From Cymbidium sinense (lineage: Eukaryota; Streptophyta; Magnoliopsida; Asparagales; Orchidaceae): DNA of 64,000 bases. Shown piece after piece: positions 28,380 through 39,542 of this stretch. The translations under genes and the position numbers were made by a program. Position 1 is the stretch's first letter. Each line of letters begins with the position of its first letter. Below the pieces are notes generated by a model that had not been told where the DNA came from, did no database searches, and saw nothing but the letters and a program-made list of their open reading frames with translations. The DNA is taken from positions 1 through 64,000 of the forward strand of contig JAKCPB010000337.1 in the NCBI GenBank assembly GCA_021442155.1. The letters are read 5' to 3'.

Positions 28380-29825
28380 TATTATTATTATTATTATTAT
28401 TATTAGTTTTAGTTATTAGTTATTAGTTTAGTTATTTATAATTTTTATTAGTTTTTAGTTAGTTTAGTTTTTATTAGTTATTTTATTTAGTTATTATTTA
28501 GTTTAGTTATTAGTTTATTAGTTTATTAGTTTAGTTATTATTATTATTTGTTTATTATTATTATTTTATTTAGTTATTTAGTTATTAGTTAGTTTTTTAG
28601 TTTATTAGTTTATTATTATTATTTGGTTATTAGATTATTAGTTTTAATTGGTTATTTATTTGGTTAGATATTATTGGTTTTGGTTGCTAATTAGTTATTA
28701 GGATTAGTTATTAGTTATTTTAGTTAGTTAGTTTATTTAGTTTTATTAGTTTTTAGCTATTTAGTTTATTATAATTAATTATTATTTATTAATTAGTTAG
28801 TTAGTTTATTCATTATTTATTAGTATTACTTATTAGTTTATTGGTTTATTAGCTAATAATAATAATTATTATTATTTTATTTAATTATTAGTTTTATTAT
28901 TAGTTTATTATTTTAGTTATTATTTATTATTTTATTAGGTTTATTTTATTATTAGTTTTAATTAATTATTAGTTTAGTTTAGTTATTAGCTATTATTAGT
29001 TATTGGTTTTTTAGTTATTTAGTTTATTAATTAATTTATTATTTATTTTAGTTATTATTAATTATTAGTTTTTTAGTTTTATTATTTTATTAGTTATTAA
29101 TTTAGTTATTTTATTATTATTATTATTATTAGTTTTAGCTATTAGTTATTAGTTTAGTTATTTATAATTTTTATTAGTTATTAGTTAGCTTAGTTTTTAT
29201 TAGTTATTTTTTAGTTATTATTTAGTTTAGTTATTAGTTTATTAGTTTCTTAGTTTACTTATTATTATTATTTATTATTTATTATTATTTTATTTAGTTA
29301 TTTAGTTATAAGTTAGATTTTTAATTTATTAGTTTTTTTTATTATTTAGTTATTAGATTATTAGTTTTAATTAGTTATTTATTTAGTTAGATATTATTAG
29401 TTTTAGTTATTAGTTAGTTATTAGGAATAGTTATTAGTTATTTTAGTGAGTTAGTTTATTTAGTTTTATTAGTTTTTGGTTATTTAGTTTATTATTATTA
29501 GTTATTATTTATTAATTAGTTAGTTAGTTTATTCATTACTTATTACTATCAGTTATTAGTTTATTAGTTTATTAGCTATTAATAATTATTATTATTATTT
29601 TAGTTAATTATTAATTTTATTATTAGTTTATTATTTTAGTTATTATTTATTATTTTATTAGTTTTATTTATTATTAGTTTTAATTAGTTATTAGTTAGTT
29701 ATTAGTTTAGTTTAGTTATTAGCTATTATTAATTATTAGTTTCTTAGTTATTTAGTTTATTAATTTATTTATTATTTATTTTAGTTATTATTTATTAGTT
29801 TTTTAGTTTTATTATTTTATTAGTT
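28380..29825 (-). repeat. 723-bp tandem duplication in block B
   Basis: Two adjacent copies, about 28380-29102 and 29103-29825. Shared landmarks at a spacing near 723 bases: the TTA run followed by AGTTTTAG (28382, 29110), TTATTTATAATTTTTATTAG, GGTTAGATATTATTGG against AGTTAGATATTATTAG, TTAGGATTAGTTATTAG (28697) against TTAGGAATAGTTATTAG (29420), and TAATTATTATTATT after AGCTA. The first copy has several TTGG where the second has TTAG. Blocks A and C carry one copy of this sequence (about 800 and 39690), so the doubling is private to B. Confidence 0.85.
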
Positions 29826-31696
29826 ATTAATTTAGTTAGTTTAGTTATTTATTATTACTTATTATTAGTTATTATTTTCATAGTTTTAGTTATTAGTTTT
29901 TTTATTAGTTAGTTATTTAATTATTTAATTTATTTTGTTATTATTATAATTAAGTTTATTAGTTATTAGTTTATTAATTATTATTATTTTTATTTAGTTA
30001 TTTTTTTTATTAATAGTTATTAGTTTATTAGTTTTAGTTAGTTTTATTAGTTATTTATATATTGTTAATATTTAGTTATTAGTTAGTTTTTATTTAGTTA
30101 TTAGTTTAGTTATTTATTAGTTAGTTTTAGTTATTATTAGTTTTAGTTTAGCTTTTTAGTTTTTTTATTTAATTATTATTATTATTTATTATTATTTTTA
30201 TTATTATTTATAAGTTATATATAGTTATTATTAGTTTATTAATTTTTAATTAGTTATTATTATTTATTTTTTAAGTTATTATTAGTTATTAGTTTAGTTA
30301 TTATTTAGTTATTATTAGTTTTATTAGTTTATTTATTTATTTATTAGTTAGTTAGTTTATTATTAGTTTATTTATTATTTATTTAATTATTAGCTTATTT
30401 ATTTTATTATTTATTATTAGTTTATCAATTTTATTATTTTTATTATTAGTGTTTATCTAATTAATTAGGTTTTGAGGATTTTTTAGTTACTATTAGTTTA
30501 GTTATTATTATTAGTTATTAGGTTTAGTTATTAGTTATATAGTTATTATTAGTTATTATTATTAATTATTAGTTTATTATTAGTTAGTTATTAGTTTAGT
30601 TAGTTTATTATTAGTTTAGTTTTATTTTTTTAGTTATTTAGTTAGTTTTTAATAGTTAATAGTTTATTAGTTTTAATTTATTAGTTTAGTTATTAGTTTT
30701 AGTTTTATTAGTTTATTATTAATTAGTTTTAGATAGTTATTAGTTTTAGCTATTAGTTTAGTTTAGTCTTTTTTAGTTGTTAGTTTACTTTTATTATTAG
30801 TTAGTTATTAGTTTTTAGTTATGTTTATTAGCTTTATTTAGTTATTAGTTTTAGTTTTATTAGTTTATTATTATTAGTTAGGTTTAGTTTTATTAGTTTA
30901 TTATTAGTTAGTTTTAATTATTAGTTTAGTTTAGTTTTTTAGTTGTTAGTTTACTTTTTTTTATTAGTTGGTTATTAGTTTTAGTTATGTTTATTAGCTT
31001 TATTTAATTATTAGTTAGATAGTTAATTAGTTTTTTATTAATTTAGTTTAGTTATTATTTTTAGTTTTTTAGTTAGTTTAGCTAATTTTTTAGGTTATTA
31101 GGTTTTATTAATTTCAATTAGTTAGCTAATTTTATTAGTTTTATTAATTTAGTTAGTTAGTTTATTAGTTTATTAGGTTAGTTATAGATAGTTTGGTTAG
31201 TTTTATTTTTATTTTAATTTTAATTTTATTTATTAGTTATTTAGTTTAGTTAGTTTGTTTTTATTAGTTATTAGGTTTAGTTTTATTAGTTTTTTAGTTA
31301 GTTTAGTTAGTTTATTTTATTAGTTATTTTTCAGTTATTTAGTTATTATTAGTTATTATGTTTTAGTTTTATTATTAGTTTATAAAGTTTAGTTTTATTA
31401 GTTATTTAATTTTTTAGTTATTAGTTTAGTTTATTAGTTTTAGTTAGTTTTATTAGTTTTTAGTTATTAGTTTTATTATTAGTTATTAGTTATTTTTAGT
31501 TAGTTATTAGTTAGTTATTATTTAGTTTTTAGTTTTATTAGTTATTAGGTTTATTAGTTGTTATTAATAGTTATTAATAGTTAGTTATTTATTTAAGTTT
31601 TTAGTTTTATTAGTTATATTAGTTATTAGTTTGTTTAGTTTTTTATTTTATTATTAGTTTTTAGTTAATTAGTTATTAGTTTTTTAGTTTTATTAG
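29826..31696 (-). repeat. TTATTAG-type array, end of block B
   Basis: Low-complexity text, no gene. It contains a local tandem duplication with a period near 166 bases (words GTTGTTAGTTTACTTTT at 30776 and 30942, and ATGTTTATTAGCTTTATTTA after each). No matching partner was found in A or C, whose left boundaries fall before this part. Confidence 0.85.
30740..31030 (-). repeat. 166-bp tandem duplication
   Basis: Two copies, the second incomplete, recognised by GTTGTTAGTTTACTTTT and TTATGTTTATTAGCTTTATTTA. Small indels and a TTAG to TTGG change separate the copies. Confidence 0.75.
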
Positions 31697-31745
31697 TTGA
31701 GACTACTCTTCTATTTCTTGATTGAGACTACTCTTCTATTTCTCT
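31697..31745. repeat. 25-bp tandem duplication at the array/island boundary
   Basis: The word TTGAGACTACTCTTCTATTT occurs twice, starting at 31697 and 31722, marking the first non-array sequence after block B. It could be a duplicated host flank or the outer edge of the transposon-derived island. Confidence 0.85.
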
Positions 31746-31759
31746 TAGACAATCATCTA

Positions 31760-32299
31760 TGTTACACCACACACACCACTAGACATCGATTTATATCAAA
31801 GAGATATATTTGTTTCCAACCTTAATCAAGAGTTCTCTTTAGGTAATTAACTATGAATGCTTGTGTTCATAGGAAGTAGAACATAGATCTAAGTAAACCC
31901 TAGCATAATGTTAGGGGCAATCTAATTGAATACAAATTAATATGCCTCATAAAAAAATATACTTTTACCCATCCCAATAAAGATGGTGGAGATTTTGAAA
32001 AGGATGTTTTTCCTAGCGAATGCCATAGAACTATCACTCAGACCCTGATTTATAAATACATTACAATAAGTATGAAAGGTTTCTTTTTTATCTTTTCATT
32101 TTTCTTCATTCATAACATGATCACCAAAATAGTAAGAATGTAACAAATGCCTTTAGCCACAGGCTTTCTATTTATATTTTCAAGATGAGTACATAAGGAT
32201 AAAAGGATGTAAGGCATATCCTTTCTATCCTTATCATATAAAATCCTAAATGATACAATAGACATTCCTCGCTCACTACTCTCTCGAGACTTTTAGACA
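31760..32299 (-). mobile_element. LTR-like segment of a Ty3/gypsy element
   Basis: On the minus strand this 540-base segment starts TGTCTAAAAG and ends GTGTAACA, giving the 5'-TG...CA-3' ends expected of an LTR. It has a TATA-like box about 120-130 bases in. It lies downstream of the gag remnant on the same strand, so it is best read as a 3' LTR brought next to gag by loss of pol. No second LTR copy was seen in the island and no clear polypurine tract precedes it, so the ends are tentative. Confidence 0.45.
32169..32180 (-). promoter_or_regulatory. TATA-like box in the putative LTR
   Basis: On the minus strand it reads AAAATATAAATA followed by GAAAGCC, a common form of plant LTR promoter TATA box. 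Activity is unknown; the element is dead. Confidence 0.4.
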
Positions 32300-32479
32300 T
32301 CTGATGGTGCAACATGGGGTTGAGGAGGAACTATGTTTTTTTATTTCGATGGATCAATCTGGATGACTTCTTTCTTTCAGGTCTTTATTTGATCCAGCAT
32401 GAAATTTTTAAAATTTTTATCAAATATTTCTTAGAAGAATGGGATAAATAAATATTCCAATCACTTAAAAGAGAAGTAG
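32300..32479. other. Spacer between LTR-like segment and gag remnant
   Basis: AT-rich sequence with no recognisable coding homology. In an intact element several kilobases of pol would lie between gag and the 3' LTR, so this probably spans an internal deletion. Confidence 0.4.
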
Positions 32480-33560
32480 TATAAGAGGTTGAAGATTCAA
32501 CTATAATTACCTTAATGGACCCTTGCCCAAGGTCCATAAGGTATTCCTTGGGAATTACCACAAACCTTTTTTATAATTTCTTTCAAGCCAATGCATAAAA
32601 GTGAAGCATTCTTCAATGGTATGACCTAGAATCTGATGATATGGGCAATAATTTAGTTCATTGGCCTTTTTGGACCAAACAGCTTGAAATCTGGCTTTTT
32701 CTTCAAATTTTTAAAGATCTTCCTTGCTGCCTCTCTCTTGAAAGAATAAGTCTAGTTCATCCTTTCACTGAAATGGCTAATGGGAGCCTTTTTTGGTGGT
32801 GGTGATGATTATTGTTGTGATGGCCTATAGGTGAAGGCTAGTTGGACTTGAATTAGAACTTTTTTTGCACAATCGAGACATTTCCTGTCTTCTTTTCCAG
32901 CATTTTTCTATGTTTTTATGGTTTTGTATTAGACTGATCTCTTAAGAATGACATCATAGGGGATTCTTCTTGTAAGCTAGAGGCTTTGCTTAATAATTTT
33001 TTAAAAGGTTTTAATAATAAAGCCTTTTAATAAAAAATCCATAGGACCATGGATATTTTATGCAGTATTTCTGATGTCTTTGCTCTTATGGATACTCACA
33101 CTTAAGTTTGAGAATCATTCATCTTAAGATATAATCTATGAGGGATTCACCTGGCTTTTGCTTTTCAATGACTAGGTCACCTACACTAATGTGGAGTTGT
33201 GTGTAAGTGAATCACTTCACAAATATGTTTTCTAGTTTAGTGAAAGTGTACACTAAACCATTTTGTATCTTTGCATACTAATCTAAGGCAATCATAGTCA
33301 AACTACTAAAAAATTGCAGAAACCATAAGGCATCACTTACTTTAGCATTGTAGCAACTTGCCCAAAAATATTCCCGATATTATTCCGGATTGCCTGTCCC
33401 ATTAAATTCTTTGAAAGAAGAAAGCACAAATCCCTTATGGTATGGTAGATAATCATATTCCTCATGGTAAGGTCTACACTTTGGAATTAGAGTTGTACCA
33501 TGGGATTGTGCCAATACTTCTTTCACCTGTTAATCCACTAGAGACTTTAAGTCGGTTTAG
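32480..33560 (-). pseudogene. Ty3/gypsy gag pseudogene
   Basis: Decayed capsid/nucleocapsid gene of an LTR retrotransposon, read on the minus strand across several frames. In order: KEVLAQSHGTTLIPKCRPYH (about 33520-33460), LPYHKGFVLSSFKEFNGTG (about 33450-33395), a GNPE motif then a TAA stop at 33382-33380, a capsid segment ending in SLTMIALD with Trp replaced by a stop, TFTKLENIF, GDLVIEKQKPGESLIDYILR (about 33180-33122) then a stop, and a zinc-knuckle-like CPYHQILGHTIEEC (32647-32606; spacing C-x2-H-x4-H-x4-C, with His where the usual second Cys stands), then FTFMHWLER. These are hallmarks of plant gypsy gag. At least five in-frame stops are visible. No protease, reverse transcriptase or integrase could be found. 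Confidence 0.82.
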
Positions 33561-34780
33561 GAGATGCATCATTTGTTCTTTTATGTTTTGGTGATACTCT
33601 CATAAACCAAGCTTCATCTCATTTGTGGGATGATCATCCTTCTTTTGTAATAGAAGGATGAGTTGTTGGCTGGATCAGTGCAGGCTCTCTTTCATACTAT
33701 CTTGGTTTCTTCATGCTCTTTTAAATGCCCTCATATCTACATGAAGTCATGTACTATATGTAGTTTAAGGTCATCATCTAACAAACATCATGATCTAAAC
33801 CAAAGTGTTCACTCATTTTTTTTCTTTCTCTTCATCCCCTCTTTTAATGGCTTCCATTTCTTCTTTTGTTTGATGAAGTGGAATATTGTTGCTATCAAGG
33901 ATGGCTTCATATTCTTTTTCTATAACCATAAGTTTCACTTCAAATGTCTATCTCTTATGCTTTCTTAGAATGGTGGGGACTTGCTCTATAACTAGAGTGG
34001 CTCCCAAACAGAGGTGTCCCTTATATTAAATCTCTCTATTTTAAGGATATATATGAGGAGGCTCTTACCCCTAATAGATGTATAAGATGTGGGTGACCCT
34101 TCAGTTCAGGGCTTAGATGAAGGTGATGAGGACCTATTTTTTCTAGATCGAATAATAGATGGTATCACTAACTATGATGGTGAATGAACTTTTGGCTTAG
34201 TGGACATTAATACATTCCTAACATAAAACTTTCTAGTTTTTTTTCTAGGATAACCCTATCTCTCCTTAAGCTAGCTGACTGATCTTTATACTAGGTTAGT
34301 GACCTCCTCGGGTGATGGTATCGGTATGGTATAATAGGCATAGACCGAAAAGCTCTTTATCTATTATAGAAGACTACTTTTCATGATCCTTTATTTTGAG
34401 TAGTCATGGGTCTCCCAAGAATCTCTCTCTTAAGCTCTCTAGAGACATGTCTCTTTATGACCTTAAGTAACACCTCCTTAATGTAGGAAAAGGACCCAGT
34501 ATAAAGGATCTACTAAAATCTATCATGGGTTTCCCTATTCACTAGTCTAAATCTCTTTTTTACTTTCATAAGAGAAGGGGTGAGGTGGAAAAATCACAAT
34601 TTTAGATATATCTTCCTCTCCTAGGGCACAAAAGATGATGGAATTTGCTACCTCCTACAAGAGAAGTATCTGGAAGGGTGTACCCTTCCCTCACCCTAGC
34701 TTACTCAATCTCTAAAATTTTTATATTCTCTCCTTAAAAGTTTGTCTTATAAGCCTTCTACTTCTTTTTTTTTTTGACTT
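33561..34780. other. Unassigned AT-rich sequence upstream of gag remnant
   Basis: On the minus strand this precedes gag and could be the start of gag or the element leader. An open frame of 101 codons on the plus strand (33663-33968) is rich in Phe, Ser and His, has no recognisable domain and faces away from gag, so I do not call it a gene. Nothing else is visible. Confidence 0.4.
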
Positions 34781-35150
34781 TTGGTCATTAGTGAGGGCTT
34801 AGAAGTGGAACCTATCTCAAAAGTATTGGAGTATTGGAAAATAGAAGAGCAGGTGCCTCTTCAACAAGCAATTTTACTTTTTTTTAACATAGGGACTACT
34901 TGGATCTTCTCAATAGTCTCCATGACCTCCTCCTTGCCAATGGCAATGGTACTACAAGGTACTCTAAAAATCTCTAGAATAAGATTTTTTATCTTTAACA
35001 ATCAAATCACTAATATGAACATGAGTCACACCATTAATAATGATGTTTATATCTTCAAAGTCAACTCTAAAATTGATAATAAAGCCTTCAGATAGTCTAC
35101 TATTATCAATAGAAAAGCTAATCCCAAATATAAGAGTGAAAATCATCTAT
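34781..35150 (-). other. Possible decayed coding fragment, unidentified
   Basis: Two open frames overlap here on opposite strands: 104 codons on plus (34781-35095) and 60 codons on minus (35146-34964). The minus reading gives NFRVDFEDINIIINGVTHVH and, after a frame change near 34962, TIAIGKEEVMETIEKIQ, which looks more like real protein than the plus reading and shares the strand of gag. I do not recognise a family. It may belong to the same or another retroelement. Confidence 0.3.
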
Positions 35151-36949
35151 CCAACCATTTTATATTTTTCAAACAGGAAAACCACTCAAATATTATGATA
35201 GACTTTAATTAACATAATATAGTCAAAAAGAATAGTTTTTGGCTCATTAAAAATATTTAGCCATTTTTAATATAGTTGGAGTGCTTATTTTTTTTAAAAA
35301 ATTATACTTTTGTTGTTTTGAAAATGTAAGAGTTATAGAATCCTCTCATTTAGTTTTAACAAATATGGAAGTTATATAATCCATTTAGTGAATATAGAGT
35401 ATACTCTACTAAGGATAAAATGAAGAGGTACTCAATGGAATGAAAGGCAATCTTGACCCATGAAAATACAGGTACATTGTTGATATATAAAAATAAAAGT
35501 CTACTTTTAAAGATGGAGAGAGGAACTATTCCCTAATGGAGTCAACAAAAAATATCTCTATGGGAAAAATTTATGACACCCATAAATTTTTTGTAATTTC
35601 TTATTTAGGTATTCAAATATTTCATTAAGGAACAAACATATTATTTCAAAAGATAAATATATTATCCTATAATGGATTTGATTACTTAAAAAGGACACTT
35701 AAGGCTAATGAGTCCTTTAATATTCTAGTGAATTTTCTCTTGAACTACATGGAAAAGTAGGACAAAGTTTATTTTATATTGGGTTCATAGTTCCATAAAA
35801 GGGCAAGTCGCTACAATTAAATACATCCTAGGAAGAAGAGAATTCTTCCTAAGAGCACTCTTAATTAAAGAAATTGACTTTTATTTCTATAGATTTCAAG
35901 GCTTATTTCAAAGGATTGGTAATTTAAAAATTCAACATAAAGTTCTTCAAAGGAGAAGAGTTCTTTCCTGAGGTCAATAGGGATTAAGTAGGAGATGCTT
36001 ATAGATATTGGGATGCATAGTAGGCATATCAACTATCTTATCATTGAGCTTTCCATTTTTAAAATTGAATTTTTGAAGTTTTGAGTTGATAATTTATTAG
36101 AATTCTAAGACTTAGATTCTAACAGCATAAGACTATAAAAATGCTTAGTGATTGAAGACTTATTCTAATAAGACATTTTAGAACTTAAATCTATAATGCT
36201 TCTGACATAAGTCAAAAGTTTGACCTAATGTAAATTTTTGAGAATTATTGATTCTTTTCCTACTAAAGAAAAATGATCATATCCCTGACTCTTCTGGAGT
36301 TATAACTCATTTGGAAGGGTTGCCAGCTAAAACTAGCTAAGTAATTTTGAAAACCATGAGTCTGGTCTTATGTATGCAAGATGGTTGTGTTATTGAATTT
36401 ATGAAGGATGCTAAGAACCTAACTCACTTTTTATCCCTAAGATAATGATTGACATGTTATACTCCTAACTAATGTAATAACTTTTATTTTTATGTATTTT
36501 GACTAACAAATCATTTTAAAGAACTTGGGTATACAATTCATGCTTATAATGAGATGTAGTTAGAAAATGGTTATGGGCCCAATAAAAATAAGAACGCATA
36601 CTTCCCCAAGGAGGGTGGTCATCCTCAAAGGTCAGATGTCCTCATATTTAAAATAGGTGAAGCACCCAATTTAAGAAGAATGGGTAATATGCTCTCATGG
36701 TTCATAATAGCTAATTATTTCTAATTGCTTTTAAGTTATTCATAGGGCTTTTAATTTAAATAAAGTTATGAATTTTTATTTTATGTTTAAGTTATTTAAT
36801 TTACTAAGGTAGCACATTTTAGTTTTCCTAAGAGCCTAACATTTCCATGCAATATATCACAACTCATCACAGGAAGAAACCTAAAAAAACATGCATTTCT
36901 ATTATGCACCCCAAAATAAATCAAGGAAAATTAAATTAATAAAATAAGT
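35151..36949. other. Unassigned AT-rich single-copy-like sequence
   Basis: About 1.8 kb of normal-complexity AT-rich sequence without a long open frame or a domain I recognise. Closely spaced stops on both strands suggest old non-coding or decayed transposon sequence. Confidence 0.4.
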
Positions 36950-37620
36950 TGGTGTGGTGGGTATAGCCGTACACCTGGAAAGAAAGAGAAAATGGGCAGT
37001 CGAGCTCTGCCTATATACAACTCAGCCTAGAACTAAAAGTTTTTATCTATGAGTGACTTTTTCCAAGATTATCGCCTTCTTGAGGGACCTTCATGAGCTT
37101 CATAGGGGATCACTAGCTTTTAAAGTTAGCTCTTACTATTCCTAGAACCCATAGATCCTAGCCTAATTCTATGCGCAAATTATATTTAAATTCAAAAATA
37201 AATTTCTAATCCCTATAAAACATATATCAGAAAACACGCATAACATAATAATTTGTATTTCAAACATACAAGTTTAGCATTAGTTGCTTGCCAAGCCCAT
37301 CTATACTATTAAGCTATGCTTAGGGACTTAAACATCACCTGGAAGAAAATAGCATTTATTTTATTTTTATTATAGCAGTCCTTTTAAGCATAGGCTCTTG
37401 TAAAAAGTAGCATTAGCCTTAAAATAATGCCCTAACATCCAAACTAATGGGCAAAAATTCTAGCCATCTAGTCTAAAATATTACATCACATAATAAGAAA
37501 ATAATAATTCACATCACAGATCATTAGCTTAACCTAAGTCTAGAGTCGATGACCTAATAATCTAGTCTGTGAGAAAGAGGCTTGTGTGGTATGATTGCAC
37601 TATGTCTTTTAAGTTCAAGA
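36950..37620. other. Higher-GC patch, possibly retroelement-derived
   Basis: Noticeably higher GC than its flanks, starting with GTTGGTGTGGTGGGTATAGC. On the minus strand TTGTATATAGGCAGAGCTCG looks like a TATA box with downstream leader. It may be part of an LTR or leader of a second retroelement; no partner copy or coding homology is seen in the window. Confidence 0.3.
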
Positions 37621-39335
37621 TTTTATTTAGGTTTGAAGGTTTAGTTAATCTACCCTTGGGTGGTTTCCATTTAAATGATTTAATTGATCTAGAATTTTAT
37701 TTCATTTTTAAGTTTATTTTTAAGTTAACATAGAATTAAAGTTTTAAAGAATGAAGAATGAAATAAATAAATTCCATTTTAGGTGGAATCCATTCTATTC
37801 AATATCCTAATTCTAGTACAATGAGATTTTCATCTAAAGATAATAATCTATTCTAAGGGTCACACTAAGATTCTAAGTATTTTAATTAACCTCTTTGAAC
37901 TTATTTGAAAGATTTATTTGAAATTTATATTTGATTGTTGTTTATGTGAATTGATTAGGATTTAAATTTTGAATTAGTGTTTAATTTTTAAGTTTCATCT
38001 TGTGTTTATAGAAAGTTATTTAATGATTCTTTATTCTTTTCATTTAAGTTTTATTCAAATTGATTAATGCAACTTGACTTAATTAATTAAGAATTTAGAT
38101 TTTATTGAATTTTAATTCTTTGATTTATTGTCTTTTGATTTGATTAATATTTATTAATTAAAATCTAAAGTATTTCATTAAACCTTAACTAAAAGTTTAA
38201 TCATTCATCATTATAAGGTTTAATTTGATTTTCATTTTAGTCTAATTTGGTTTTAAATGATTTCATTTACTTATGCTTTATGTTATTCAATTTTTATATT
38301 GTGTAGGATGTGTATAATTTAATCTTATTTGATTAAAATCGAATTGGTTTCAATAAAATATGTGTTATTCAATGTTTACATTATTTCAATAATATTTATG
38401 ATTATTAGCTTGAATAAGTTAACTTAGTTAATTTAAGTTATTCTTTAAGTTCTTTAATTCAAACTTAGTTTAGAAGCTTCGATTTCATCATTCATCATTA
38501 TATGTGATCCATTATATTTCAATTTCATAACTTAGGAGAATTCATTAACTTATGCTTTTTTAATTCATCATTTAGTTTGGTTTTAATGAAATATTATATG
38601 TTAAAATTTTATTATTGAATTAAATCTATTAAGGTGAAGTTTTGCTTATCAATCACAGCCCAAGAAACTTGGTGAATGAACTACTTAAGGTACCAAACCT
38701 AATCTAGGTCATTCTAAACTTTTAAGTTATTTAAACTTAGTTGATTTGATTGACCATTTTTATTCTTATTTGAAATTACATTTTTGTTAATGTCAAATGG
38801 ATTTAAAATCATTTCAATATTAATGAATTTCTTATATGGGTATAAAGTTTAGAGGTTGATTAATTTTAATTTTTAATTGATTAATTTATTTACTATGTTC
38901 ATCAATTTAATGATTTAAGATTTGATTAACTTTGTATTCTTAATCATTTCATAAATCCCAAATGCATAACCAATTAGATTCCTTAACTTCAGAGAGTTAA
39001 GAAATTTTTCTTAAGTGTTATGATGTTAATAAAAATATTTTAAGTTGATTCCATAATACTTTTATAATTTTTGTAACTCTTTAATTTATTATTTGATTGC
39101 AATTGACTTAGGGAAAATAAATTCTAAAACTTCTAATCCATAGGTCATTTAGCTTTGAACTTTTTATCGAAAGTAGGATTCCTTGCTAATTTCATTTTTC
39201 TATAGTTTCACTTTAATCAAAATTGTATTTTAAAATAAATTAAGATTTTAATTATTTTAATAAAACATAAATTATATCTAATTTAGAAGAAATTAATTAG
39301 GGGTTTTAATTTTCCTAAATTTTGCTCTCAAATAA
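37621..39335. other. T/A-rich sequence with TTAATTTGATT-like words
   Basis: About 1.7 kb very rich in A and T (recurrent words such as GATTTGATT, TTTAAGTT, TTCATCATT) but not the CTAATAA repeat. No open frame or element recognised. It ends at about 39335, where the CTAATAA array resumes. Confidence 0.5.
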
Positions 39336-39521
39336 TTATTAATAAACTAAATAACTAATAAACTAATAATTAATAATAACTAATAACTAAACTAAATTAA
39401 TAACTAACCAATGACTAATTAAAACTAATAATAAAATAAACCAAAAAGGCTAAACTAAACCTAATAAAATAATAAACTAATAATAATAACTAATAATTAA
39501 ACTGATAACTAACTAAAATAA

Positions 39522-39542
39522 TAATAATAATCATTATTATTA
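39522..39542. other. Short perfect hairpin (TAATAATAAT-C-ATTATTATTA)
   Basis: Ten-base arms around a single C. A related AATAATTATT or AATTAATAGCTAATAA arrangement lies at the homologous place in A (about 680-695) and twice in B (about 28855-28875 and 29575-29600), so a small strand switch is kept at this point of the repeat. Confidence 0.7.

Noticed and set aside
33663..33968. 101-codon plus-strand open frame with Phe-rich text
   Set aside because: No domain, antisense to the expected gag direction, composition typical of T-rich non-coding sequence.
34781..35095. 104-codon plus-strand open frame
   Set aside because: No recognisable motif, and the overlapping minus-strand reading looks more protein-like. 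Listed only as an unidentified decayed region.
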